This document shows positions 1 through 6,990 of a stretch of 8,018 nt of DNA, piece after piece; position 1 is the first letter of the stretch; every line of letters starts with the position of its first letter. The notes beneath the pieces were generated by a model. It was not told where the DNA came from and made no database searches. It saw only the letters and a list, made by a program, of their open reading frames with translations. A program made the translations under genes and the position numbers. This DNA is from Acidobacteriaceae bacterium (lineage in GTDB: Bacteria > Acidobacteriota > Terriglobia > Terriglobales > Acidobacteriaceae): assembly GCA_003132825.1 (NCBI GenBank), contig PKYX01000532.1, positions 10,952-18,969 on the forward strand, in the 5' to 3' direction.

Positions 1-461
1 GGCGTGCCATGTTAGGCTCGCGGCCGCGCCGGCTCGGGATCGGAACTCGAGGCCGGCTTCCTACGGGTAACCGCCCGCTGCACTCCCATACTCGACGAGG
101 ATAGTCGATCCCGGGATGATTGTCTGTCGAGCGACGGCTCCGTCTTCGATACGCGCAACGCGGGCGATTTCCGGTAGTTACCGCCCGGGCGCCTGCGGCC
201 ATAGGTGCCGCTTGAGGCGATTTTGGCTGGAGCCGTTGCCGGGCCTCGATTAGCCAGTTGGTTTCCCCCGACACTCGTTCGTACACTCACTGTTGGTAAC
301 CCTTAGTAACCGTACGATTGGCGCTCCTGAGCCGTACAATGAGCCTTGTCCAAGGACCATCCTCCCGCGCATGGCCAGGATTGCCGATAGAGTGGTCAAA
401 GGGTCGGCAAAATTCCGGAGCGGGAGCTGACCCTGCTTCAGGAAACCGGAGTAAGGATTTT
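1..461. other. Intergenic leader region without a convincing gene
   Basis: I see no supported gene, tRNA or rRNA here. A 92-codon open frame on the - strand (12-290, GTG start) is composition-biased (Arg/Ser/Pro), matches no family I know and is probably a GC artefact. What can be seen is structure. Inverted repeats lie at 28-36/48-57 (9 bp, one bulge), 92-96/104-108 (5 bp) and 131-141/229-239 (11 bp with one G-U), with smaller stems nested inside the last. GTAACC occurs at 67-72, 296-301 and 306-311, the last two exactly 10 bases apart. A TACAAT hexamer at 335-340 could be a -10 box for the TPR gene, but no good -35 sits 16-18 bases upstream. The region may hold a leader RNA or only GC-rich spacer. 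Confidence 0.5.
448..457 (+). promoter_or_regulatory. Ribosome binding site fixing the TPR gene start
   Basis: GGAG at 448-451 and AAGGA at 453-457 lie 10 and 4 bases before the ATG at 462. The frame stays open upstream to 318, but the extra 48 residues are low-quality and no comparable Shine-Dalgarno precedes the earlier candidate starts, so 462 is the chosen start. Confidence 0.7.
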
Positions 462-3400
462 ATGGCGTTTGGTTTTGGCTTCAACAAGCAGAAGGTGCTC
501 AACTCCGCGGAGAAGTTCGTCCAGCAGGGGAAGCTGCAGAACGCCATCACGGAATACGAAAAGATCCTCAAGGCCGACCCCAAAGATCTCACGGTGCAGA
601 ACACGGTGGGAGACCTCTACTCGCGTCTGGGCGAGAGCGAGCGGGCCATTGAATGCTTCAAGAGCGTGGGCGACGCCTACGCCGCTCAGGGCTTCACCGT
701 TAAAGCCATCGCGATGTACAAGAAGCTGGGCAAGCTCAAGTCCTCGCTGGACAGCGTGCTGCGGCTGGCCGAGCTCTATACCCAGCAAGGTCTGTTCAAC
801 GATGCCCGCGCCCAGTACAAGCAGGTGGCGGAGGAATTCCTGCGCACCGGCGACATGGAACAGGCGGCTCGCATTTTCCAGAAGATCCTCGAAATGGATC
901 CGGACAATGTCGCCATGCGCACGAAACTGGCGGAAGTCTACATTCGGCTGGGAAAGAAAACGGAGGCATGGCAGATCTTTACCGCCGCCGTCGAAAGCCT
1001 GCGGACCCGAGGAGCGACCGCCGCCGCCGAAGAAGTCGTGCAACGCATGCTCACCCTCGAGCCGGGCAACAGCCAAGCTCTGCTGCTGCGCGGGCGGATG
1101 GCCTTCGATGCGGGCGATATCCCGGGAGCGATTCAATATCTCGAGAAAGTCGCCGACCTCGATACTCATGCGGATGGATTGCGCACGCTGCAACAAGCCT
1201 ACGTGCAGGTCGGCCGGCTGGCTGAAGCTCGAACCTTGGCGGACAAGTTACTCTCGGTTCACAATGACATTGGGGCCATCGTTGGCTTGGCGGACAGGCT
1301 CATTGCGAGCGGCCATTTTGAAGCCGCGTTGCAGGTGTATCAGACCTACGCCGATCGCCTGTTGGCCGCCAATCAGCCCAAAGTGGTCGAGACCTTGCAC
1401 ACTCTCATTGGGCATGTTCGCGACAATGCCGCTGCCCTTGAGACCCTGCTCGGTCTGCTCAGCAAGGCGGGAGAGAGTACCCACCTGACCGAGGTCTACG
1501 AACTCCTCGCCCACGCCTATGTGCAGTCCGGAGAATTAGAGAAAGCGCGCGACTACTACCTGAAACTGACCCAACTGGAGCCGCAGAACCAGCTGCACGC
1601 GCGCAACTACCAGCAGGTGGTGGAACGGTTGGGAGGCAGTCCGGCGAGCCCGTCGCTGATCACGGTGGAAGAAGGCGCCACGCTCGTCGACGAACTCGAA
1701 GCCACGGCTCCCTTCATTGACCAGCGTTACCCGGACGATATCGCGCTCGCGGTTCGCGCGGCCCTGACCGACGCCGAGCTATTCACTTCTTACAACATGC
1801 CGGCCAAGGCCATGGGGCCTTTGCTGGCCGCACTGCCCAACGCGCCGAGAGACCTGCGCCTCAACCAGCGTCTCGCGGCCCTGCATACCCGCGCCAGCCG
1901 CTTCGCCGAGGCAGCGGTTTGCTGCCGCAATCTGGAAGTCCTCTATCACGACGCCGGCCACCCCGATGAGGCCACACGCTACGGAGAACTGGCGGGCAAG
2001 TACGAGGCACGCGCGGTCGCCACCGCGCCCGAATCTCTCGAGGTCATCGCGCCCGCCTCGGCACCGTCCGAGCTCCCCCGGGAGCCGGAGGAGAGCGCCA
2101 TTCGATTCTCGCCGGCGCCTGCGCTGGCTGATCGAACCCCGGTTGCCGCCCCACCCTCATCCGCGCCTGCTGCCCGGCCGGCAGGGTTATTCTGGCACGC
2201 CCCGGCTGTGGCCTCGCCTGCTCCTGCGGTCGTCGAGCCTGAAGTCGTTCAGGCGAAGTCTGCACCATCGAGCGAAATCGATCTTTCCGAAGAATGGGAA
2301 GGGGCCCTCACGGACGAGGCGGCATCCACTCCCGCCTGGAGCGAGCCCGCGATCGAGGCCCCCGCGATTGCAGCAATCGCGATTGAGGCACCTGCGATGG
2401 TCGCGAGTCCGGCTCCGTCCGAGACCGTCGACGACGAGCAGATTATCGCCGAGAGCATCGCCGAGACGATTCAAGAAGTTCGCTTCTATACGGCGCATGC
2501 CATGCTCGACCAGGCTCGCGCTGCGCTCGAGAAGCTCGAGCTGCTGCGGCCGGATGCCGCCATGCTGGCCGCGATCCAAGAGGAAGTCGCCGCGGCGGCG
2601 GCGCTGCCATCATCCGCCTCGCCGGCCGAGGAAGTTTCGATCGAAGTGGCAGCGGTTCCCGAGGAAGCCAGCTTCGAGACACCGATAGCAGCCGAACCGA
2701 AGGTGGCGGAGGTCGAATCCGCTTCCCAGTTTGCCCCCTGGGGCAGCCAAGTTCCTGGGGCCGAACCCGCGCCGCCTGCCCCGGTTTTTCCCGCTGTGGC
2801 AGCGCTGGCACAGCCGGTGGAGGCAACCGAGCCGCAGCCCGTTAGCACCCTCAATGATCTGGTCGCAGACCTGGAGAGCTCTCTCGGCGGCGGTTTCTTA
2901 GGCGATGCGGCGGGAGCGCAGGTGGAACTCCGTCCCCAGATGTCGGCCGCACCTCAACCGGAAGCCAAGCCGGCGGAACCTCAGATCAGTGCTACCGTGC
3001 CGGCGTTGTTCTCGAGCGCACCGGCGGCGATGGCCGCGGCGGCAGCGGGCGGGGATTCTCCGACCGTGCCTCGAACCTTCATCGCCCAGACCCGGCCGCT
3101 CGCTCCCGCATCGAAGGCGCCTGCTGAAGCCAGCCCCGTCGGCATCGACGTAGCCGGAATGTTCGGCGAACTGAAGCAAGAACTCGAGAACGGCGGTACC
3201 CCCGAAGGCGAAGATTCCGAAACCCACTACAACCTCGGAGTTGCCTTCCGTGAAATGGGCCTGCTCGATGAAGCCATCGGCGAGTTCCAGAAAGTATGCC
3301 AAGCCGTCGATCGGGGCCATCCCTTCCCGCAACTGATGCAGACCTACACCTGGTTGGCGCAATGCTTCCTGGACCGAGGGGTTCCGGAAGCCGCCATCCC

Positions 3401-3590
3401 GTGGTACGAACGGGCGCTGCAACTGCCCAATCTCGATGGCGAGACCCTGGTCGCCCTGCACTACGAGCTTGCCGGGTCCTATGAAGCCGCCCAGAACCGG
3501 CCGGCGGCGATGAAGCATTTCCTCGAAGTGTACGGCAACAATATCGACTATCGCGACGTAGCCGAGCGCATCCGGGCTCTAAAGTCGTAG
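462..3590 (+). CDS. Large multi-module TPR scaffold protein
   Basis: A 1042-residue protein built from tetratricopeptide repeats. Residues about 10-430 are near-continuous TPR helices, with signatures such as AITEYEKILKADP and ARIFQKILEMDPDN. About 407-527 is a further helical stretch. About 527-653 is a Pro/Ala-rich linker. About 654-713 is an isolated helical hairpin (EVRFYTAHAMLDQARAALEKL). A second Ala/Pro linker holds a short conserved-looking motif DLVADLESSLGG near 797-812. A C-terminal TPR module (about 894-1042) begins GIDVAGMFGELKQELE and ends DYRDVAERIRALK. I recall this C-terminal module from TPR proteins of Acidobacteria and Deltaproteobacteria. No signal peptide or membrane segment is visible, so it is probably cytoplasmic. 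TPR arrays hold protein complexes together; the partner is unknown. The start rests on the strong ribosome site at 448-457. The exact role cannot be named from sequence. Confidence 0.93.
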   Translation: MAFGFGFNKQKVLNSAEKFVQQGKLQNAITEYEKILKADPKDLTVQNTVGDLYSRLGESERAIECFKSVGDAYAAQGFTVKAIAMYKKLGKLKSSLDSVLRLAELYTQQGLFNDARAQYKQVAEEFLRTGDMEQAARIFQKILEMDPDNVAMRTKLAEVYIRLGKKTEAWQIFTAAVESLRTRGATAAAEEVVQRMLTLEPGNSQALLLRGRMAFDAGDIPGAIQYLEKVADLDTHADGLRTLQQAYVQVGRLAEARTLADKLLSVHNDIGAIVGLADRLIASGHFEAALQVYQTYADRLLAANQPKVVETLHTLIGHVRDNAAALETLLGLLSKAGESTHLTEVYELLAHAYVQSGELEKARDYYLKLTQLEPQNQLHARNYQQVVERLGGSPASPSLITVEEGATLVDELEATAPFIDQRYPDDIALAVRAALTDAELFTSYNMPAKAMGPLLAALPNAPRDLRLNQRLAALHTRASRFAEAAVCCRNLEVLYHDAGHPDEATRYGELAGKYEARAVATAPESLEVIAPASAPSELPREPEESAIRFSPAPALADRTPVAAPPSSAPAARPAGLFWHAPAVASPAPAVVEPEVVQAKSAPSSEIDLSEEWEGALTDEAASTPAWSEPAIEAPAIAAIAIEAPAMVASPAPSETVDDEQIIAESIAETIQEVRFYTAHAMLDQARAALEKLELLRPDAAMLAAIQEEVAAAAALPSSASPAEEVSIEVAAVPEEASFETPIAAEPKVAEVESASQFAPWGSQVPGAEPAPPAPVFPAVAALAQPVEATEPQPVSTLNDLVADLESSLGGGFLGDAAGAQVELRPQMSAAPQPEAKPAEPQISATVPALFSSAPAAMAAAAAGGDSPTVPRTFIAQTRPLAPASKAPAEASPVGIDVAGMFGELKQELENGGTPEGEDSETHYNLGVAFREMGLLDEAIGEFQKVCQAVDRGHPFPQLMQTYTWLAQCFLDRGVPEAAIPWYERALQLPNLDGETLVALHYELAGSYEAAQNRPAAMKHFLEVYGNNIDYRDVAERIRALKS
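2349..2398 (+). repeat. Internal 30-base duplication with embedded palindrome
   Basis: Two 20-base copies at 2349-2368 and 2379-2398 differ at three third-codon positions and encode AIEAPAI/AIEAPAM. Between and overlapping them is a perfect inverted repeat, GCGATTGC-A-GCAATCGC (2364-2380). It sits in the Ala/Pro linker of the TPR protein, where length changes would be tolerated, and suggests linker growth by short in-frame duplication. Confidence 0.6.
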
Positions 3591-3666
3591 AATGCTGAGA
3601 TGGGCCCCGGTCGCATAGTTCACCTGTACGCGGAAAAGAATTGCCGCCCCATCCGACCAAGAGTCC

Positions 3667-3673
3667 GGGGGAG
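3667..3673 (+). promoter_or_regulatory. Ribosome binding site for GTG start at 3680
   Basis: GGGGGAG lies 6 bases before GTG at 3680, better than the GGAAAAG directly abutting the longer TTG start at 3641 and better than anything before the ATG at 3800. Confidence 0.5.
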
Positions 3674-3679
3674 CGGGGT

Positions 3680-4063
3680 GTGATCCTGGATCCCCAGACA
3701 CCTTTGCAGCATGGTCCCTCATCCTCGGTGGGTACGGCACAGCCTTCCGCGGGTGGGTCCGGCAGTCCCGCCTCCACTCTCGAACTTCCCCGTCAAGACA
3801 TGGACCCCGCCGAGCTCTGGCTCCGCCGTCTGGCTGTTCTGGTGTTCGTGATCCTCTGTGGAGTGATGGGCGTACTGCTGGTCATCCTGCCTTGGAGCCT
3901 GCAATGGACTGACAATCACCTGCTCTGGGGCTATCCTGCATTGCGCAGCTTTCTGGCGAATGCGTTCGTCCGTGGCCTGTCAAGCGGCTTGGGAATCCTC
4001 GACCTCTGGATTGGATTCCGGGAAGCGTCCCATTACCATGAGGGGTCGGCGGTAGCGAAGTAA
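3680..4063 (+). CDS. Small membrane protein, two predicted helices, function unknown
   Basis: About 127 residues from the GTG start. The first 40 residues are Pro/Ser/Gly-rich and look disordered. A strong hydrophobic helix follows (about residues 48-72, LAVLVFVILCGVMGVLLVIL), then PWSLQW, a polar stretch with WTDNHLLW, and a second weaker hydrophobic segment (about 95-112) with FVRGLSSGLGILDLWIGF, ending in a short polar tail. I recall similar short proteins ending in a G-[LI]-x-D-[LI]-W-I-G motif in Acidobacteria, without assigned function. It lies 89 bases after the TPR gene and 109 before the LOG gene, all on the + strand. Alternative starts are TTG 3641 (140 residues) and ATG 3800 (87 residues, which keeps both helices). 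The acidic/polar motifs flanking the helices suggest a structural or partner-binding role rather than catalysis, but that is inference. Confidence 0.75.
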   Translation: MILDPQTPLQHGPSSSVGTAQPSAGGSGSPASTLELPRQDMDPAELWLRRLAVLVFVILCGVMGVLLVILPWSLQWTDNHLLWGYPALRSFLANAFVRGLSSGLGILDLWIGFREASHYHEGSAVAK

Positions 4064-4172
4064 CTTCCGGGTTCTCGGATGGCTGTTTCCTCCCGTACTG
4101 CGCCCGGGTATGCTGGATGGATGGTCTTCGGACTGCCCTCTATGGAGCGATAGATAGAAAGAACCCGCCATC

Positions 4173-5048
4173 ATGAGCGAACGCATCCTCAAACCCGCAG
4201 CCCTGGCCTATAAGAATGAACCTTTCCTGAGCAGCCCGGATGGCAGAATTCTGCGCATCCTGTCCGAATACGCGGAGCCGTTGTCGCGCTTTCGCCGGGA
4301 ACAGATTCAGGACACGGTGGTATTTTTCGGTTCCGCCCGTTTCCACAACCTGCCCACGGCGCAGAAAAAGCTTGCCGAACTGGAGCGAAGCCCGCAGCTC
4401 GCCGGCGACAAGAGGGAAGCCGAAAGAAAGCGCGCTCTGGCGGCAGTCGACATGGCGCGTTACTACGAGGACGCCCGCCGTCTGGCCGCCATGCTCACCC
4501 GCTGGTCCAGCCAGATCCCCGCGCGCCGCCGCCGCTTTGTGGTCACCACCGGAGGCGGCCCCGGCATCATGGAAGCCGCGAACCTGGGCGCGCATGAGGC
4601 CGGCGGCAAGACCATCGGCCTCAATATCAATCTGCCGTTTGAGCAGATGCCGAATCCCTATATCACGCCGGCGTTGAATTTCGAATTCCACTACTTCTTC
4701 ATGCGCAAGTTCTGGTTCGCCTACCTGGCCAAGGCGCTGGTGATTTTTCCCGGGGGATTCGGAACCTTCGATGAACTGTTTGAAATCCTCACCCTCGCCC
4801 AGACCCAAAAACTGGCCAAAAAAATCCTGGTGGTCATTTACGGCAGCGAATACTGGAAGCGGTTGATCAACTTCGAAACCATGGTCGACGCCGGCACCAT
4901 CTCGGCCGACGATCTGGACCTTTTCAAAATGGCCGACACACCCGAAGAGGGCTTCGAATTCCTGCGCGAGGGATTGACCAAGTACCATCTGGTGGATCCG
5001 AGGCGGGCGGCAGAGACTGTGCCGGAGATCGCGAAGACGAATCCGTAG
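4173..5048 (+). CDS. LOG-family (TIGR00730) nucleotide phosphoribohydrolase-like protein
   Basis: A 291-residue Rossmann-fold protein of the LOG/lysine-decarboxylase-like family. Members hydrolyse nucleoside 5'-monophosphates to base plus ribose 5-phosphate; in plants and some bacteria this releases cytokinin. Visible motifs in order: GSAR (53-56), VVTTGGGPGIMEAAN (123-137), the MRK segment (177-179) and PGGFGTFDE (193-201), the family's catalytic/phosphoribose signature with its Arg and Glu present. The N-terminal part is longer than in minimal LOG proteins (about 180-200 residues), with a charged helical insert after GSAR; PpnN-type enzymes are longer still, so this is an intermediate form. 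It starts at ATG 4173 with only a weak purine tract (AGAAAGAA) upstream. A ThiE-like gene follows after 32 bases, probably in the same transcript. The substrate cannot be read from sequence; older 'lysine decarboxylase' labels for this family are wrong. Confidence 0.9.
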   Translation: MSERILKPAALAYKNEPFLSSPDGRILRILSEYAEPLSRFRREQIQDTVVFFGSARFHNLPTAQKKLAELERSPQLAGDKREAERKRALAAVDMARYYEDARRLAAMLTRWSSQIPARRRRFVVTTGGGPGIMEAANLGAHEAGGKTIGLNINLPFEQMPNPYITPALNFEFHYFFMRKFWFAYLAKALVIFPGGFGTFDELFEILTLAQTQKLAKKILVVIYGSEYWKRLINFETMVDAGTISADDLDLFKMADTPEEGFEFLREGLTKYHLVDPRRAAETVPEIAKTNP

Positions 5049-5080
5049 AACTGCCAGACCACCGATGGCTGAATCGCCGC

Positions 5081-5773
5081 TTGCTTCTCTACTACATCAG
5101 CGATCGTACCCAGTTTCGCGGCACCGAATCGTTCCGCCGCGAACGTCTGCTCGAGAAAATCGCCGAGGCGGCACGCTGTGGCGTGGACTACATCCAGCTG
5201 CGTGAAAAAGACTTGCCCGCTCGCGAACTCGAAGCCCTCGCGGGCGCGGCGGTGCAAGTGGTCGAAGAGAATGCCCTGCGGAAAACCGGGAAGCGGGAAC
5301 CGGGAACCCATCTGTTGATCAATTCCCGCACCGATGTCGCTTTCGCCGTGGGCGCGGGCGGGGTACACCTTCGCTCCGATGACATTTCACCGTCTGAAGT
5401 GCGCCGGATTTGGAATCGAGGCGCGGCGCGCTCCCCTTCGGCTTCGCTCCCGGCCAAAGAAATCCCGCCGGCCCACCGAACCGTGGTTGTCTCCTGCCAC
5501 ACCGCCGGTGAAGTCGCCCGGGCAGCCGAGGCAGGCGCGGACTTTGCCACGGTGGCTCCCGTGTTCGAGAAGCGCGATTCACCCCGCAAGTCCACCTCCG
5601 GCCTCGAAACTCTTCGGCAGGCCTGCCGGCATAAAATACCGGTCTTCGCCCTGGGCGGCGTCACCCTGGCGAACCTCGCCATGTGCCGGGATGCGGGAGC
5701 AGCGGGCATCGCCGCAATTCGTCTTTTCCAAGACCACGACATCCGGGAGGTGGTTCGAAGGCTCAGAGGGTAA
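5081..5773 (+). CDS. thiE: Thiamine-phosphate synthase / TenI family protein
   Basis: A 230-residue TIM-barrel protein of the ThiE/TenI family. ThiE joins hydroxymethylpyrimidine diphosphate and thiazole phosphate to thiamine phosphate; TenI relatives aromatise the thiazole. Motifs: YIQLREKD (37-44), LLINSRTDVA (78-87), GGVHLRSDD (93-101), SCHT (138-141), APVFEKRD (about 159-166), STSG (171-174) and ALGGV (190-194). Compared with B. subtilis ThiE, the Asn of the Asn-Asp metal pair is kept but the Asp is Ser82. The later metal-ligand Asp (101) is kept, while the phosphate-binding T-x-TK loop is replaced by KSTSG. A TenI-like or divergent ThiE role is therefore possible, and the symbol is by family only. 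Two loops, near 69-76 and 112-128, look inserted. No ATG is in frame nearby; TTG 5081 is chosen because homologous N-termini begin just before YYISDRT, although no good ribosome site precedes it. An upstream-open frame leaves CTG 5069 conceivable. Confidence 0.85.
   Translation: MLLYYISDRTQFRGTESFRRERLLEKIAEAARCGVDYIQLREKDLPARELEALAGAAVQVVEENALRKTGKREPGTHLLINSRTDVAFAVGAGGVHLRSDDISPSEVRRIWNRGAARSPSASLPAKEIPPAHRTVVVSCHTAGEVARAAEAGADFATVAPVFEKRDSPRKSTSGLETLRQACRHKIPVFALGGVTLANLAMCRDAGAAGIAAIRLFQDHDIREVVRRLRG
5285..5305 (+). repeat. Three-copy heptanucleotide tandem repeat inside thiE-like gene
   Basis: ACCGGGA, AGCGGGA, ACCGGGA run head to tail (5285-5291, 5292-5298, 5299-5305), followed by ACCC. 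The 21 bases encode TGKREPG in a surface loop just before the LLINSR strand. Three copies keep the frame; gain or loss of one copy would shift it. Confidence 0.75.
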
Positions 5774-5818
5774 CCCGTCGCATGGGTTTGCTTGCTAGGC
5801 TGCTTTGATCCGGTTTCC

Positions 5819-6541
5819 ATGTCCAGCTCCGAATCTCCACCTCTCGATTGCTTTCAGCCGCCAGCGCTCGTTCCGATCCCGGAGAGCTGGTTCCTGATGG
5901 GATCGGAATGCGGACAGGACAACGAGCGCCCGGTTCATCGGGTGCGGGTGGATCAGTTCCTGCTCGCAGCCCGCCAGATCACGAATCGGGACTACGGCCA
6001 TTTCCTGCGCGCCCACTCGATCCCACAACCGCCCTTGTGGAACGATCCCCACCTCAACCATCCCGAACAGCCCGTGGTCGCCGTTTCCTGGTTCGAGGCT
6101 TCCGACTACTGCGGGTGGCTGAGCGCCATGACGGGCCGCCACTATCGCCTGCCCACCGAGGCGGAGTGGGAGTGTGCCGCGCGGGGAGGCGTCGAAGCCC
6201 AGCTCTATCCCTGGGGCGATTCGCCGCCCCTATCGCTACCCGACTATGAAAAGCGCTGGAAGACCGGCCCCGAACCCGTGGCGCTTTACCCGCCGAACGC
6301 ATTCGGCCTCTATGACATCGCTGAGAATGTGCACGAGTGGTGCAATGATTGGTATCAGCCGGATTATTATGCGATTTCTCCGCAACACAATCCGGGCGGC
6401 CCCGAGTCCGGCGCGCGGCGCGCTTCCCGCGGAGGCTCCTGGCGCCATCACATCAAGGTCTCCCGCTGCGCCGCCCGTTCGAGCATTCCGCCGGGATTCC
6501 AGTATGCGGACTACGGCTTCCGGGTCGCCTGCGATCTCTAA
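5819..6541 (+). CDS. FGE/SUMF1-fold protein lacking FGE catalytic cysteines
   Basis: A 240-residue protein of the formylglycine-generating-enzyme sulfatase-modifying domain (PF03781). Motifs in order: FLMGSE near the N-terminus, NERPVHRVRVDQF, PVVAVSWFEASDYCGWL, RLPTEAEWECAARGG (110-124), YPWGD, NVHEWCNDWY (170-179), RGGSW (204-208), RCAARS (216-221) and the terminal YGFRVACD. True FGE converts a sulfatase cysteine to formylglycine using two copper-binding cysteines between GGSY and RCAAR. Here that segment is three residues shorter and has His-His but no cysteine, so FGE activity is unlikely. The family also includes EgtB/OvoA-type iron enzymes and non-catalytic proteins; no DinB partner domain is present. 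No signal peptide is evident, so it is probably cytoplasmic. The start is ATG 5819; TTG 5792 in the same frame would add nine residues. It lies 45 bases after the thiE-like gene and is the last + strand gene of the cluster. No sulfatase is in view. Confidence 0.88.
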   Translation: MSSSESPPLDCFQPPALVPIPESWFLMGSECGQDNERPVHRVRVDQFLLAARQITNRDYGHFLRAHSIPQPPLWNDPHLNHPEQPVVAVSWFEASDYCGWLSAMTGRHYRLPTEAEWECAARGGVEAQLYPWGDSPPLSLPDYEKRWKTGPEPVALYPPNAFGLYDIAENVHEWCNDWYQPDYYAISPQHNPGGPESGARRASRGGSWRHHIKVSRCAARSSIPPGFQYADYGFRVACDL

Positions 6542-6608
6542 TCAAAATGGGACGCGGACGCTCTGGTCTGCGAAAGCCGGCTGCACGGATCCGGTGGTGG
6601 CGCCGGTT

Positions 6609-6962
6609 TCAGGCTTGAGCCCGGTCGGTACCGGCCAGCGCCCGCAGAGCCATGTTGACCAGGCTCAACACGATCGCTCCCCAGAACGCCGCGCCGAAGG
6701 TATCGACGCGAAAGCCCCGCACGATCGCGGACGCCAGCTCGATCATGGCCGCGTTGATCACCAGCCAGAAAATGCCGAGCGTAATCAGGGTCAAAGGAAA
6801 GGTGATGATTTTGAGGAACGCTCCGAGCGTAGCGTTCACGAAGCCGATCACCAGGGCGGCGATTAACGCCGCGACCGGCCCGCTGACATGGAAGCCGGAG
6901 ATCACGTGCGCCACGATCCAGAGTGCGACCGCGCTAAGAACCCAGTTAAGCAAAAGGCGCAA
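6609..6962 (-). CDS. Four-helix membrane protein, 'phage holin family IV' (PF04020)
   Basis: 117 residues with four hydrophobic helices at about 3-21, 28-51, 54-77 and 87-110. The layout is typical of PF04020: MRLLLNW at the start, GFHVSG between helices 1 and 2, FVNATLGAF, the FPLTLITLG-x-F-x-LVINA core, then GFRVDTFGAAFWGAIVLSLVN. Despite the family name, these are mostly chromosomal proteins of unknown function in many bacteria, and no phage or lysis genes surround this one. The TTG start at 6962 is supported three ways: GGGAGG seven bases upstream, a promoter with predicted start near 6984, and exact agreement with the family's N-terminus. The open frame extends to 7028, but that extension contains the promoter. 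It is convergent with the FGE-fold gene (67-base gap) and divergent from the small gene at 7110. It resides in the inner membrane. Confidence 0.9.
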   Translation of the reverse strand: MRLLLNWVLSAVALWIVAHVISGFHVSGPVAALIAALVIGFVNATLGAFLKIITFPLTLITLGIFWLVINAAMIELASAIVRGFRVDTFGAAFWGAIVLSLVNMALRALAGTDRAQA

Positions 6963-6969
6963 CCGAATG

Positions 6970-6975
6970 CCTCCC
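6970..6975 (-). promoter_or_regulatory. Ribosome binding site deciding the TTG start at 6962
   Basis: GGGAGG on the - strand, seven bases before TTG 6962. It rules out the longer frame start at 7028. Confidence 0.8.
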
Positions 6976-6990
6976 GAACCAACCGGGAAG

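Noticed and set aside
12..290. A 92-codon - strand frame (GTG start, weak AAGGG upstream) as a gene.
   Set aside because: The translation is Arg/Ser/Pro-rich with no recognisable motif. It overlaps potential RNA stems, and such frames are common in GC-rich spacer.
318..461. An upstream extension of the TPR protein by 48 residues.
   Set aside because: The added residues look unlike the TPR family N-terminus, and the strong ribosome site at 448-457 supports ATG 462.
469..1488. Long overlapping frames on both strands inside the TPR gene (for example 469-1488 on + and 438-1196 on -).
   Set aside because: Their translations are Arg/Ser/Pro or His/Gly-biased shadows of the real frame; the TPR reading is unambiguous.
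4140..4988. A 282-codon - strand frame opposite the LOG gene.
   Set aside because: The + strand encodes a clear LOG enzyme with PGGFGTFDE; the antisense frame has no family motif.
5796..5801. TGCTAGGCT as an extended -10 promoter for the FGE-fold gene.
   Set aside because: It matches only loosely, has no -35, and cotranscription from the thiE-like gene 45 bases upstream is simpler.
6574..6609. AAGCCGGC/GCCGGTTT as a terminator between the convergent genes.
   Set aside because: It needs a G-U pair and a 20-base loop, and only three Ts follow; too weak to call.
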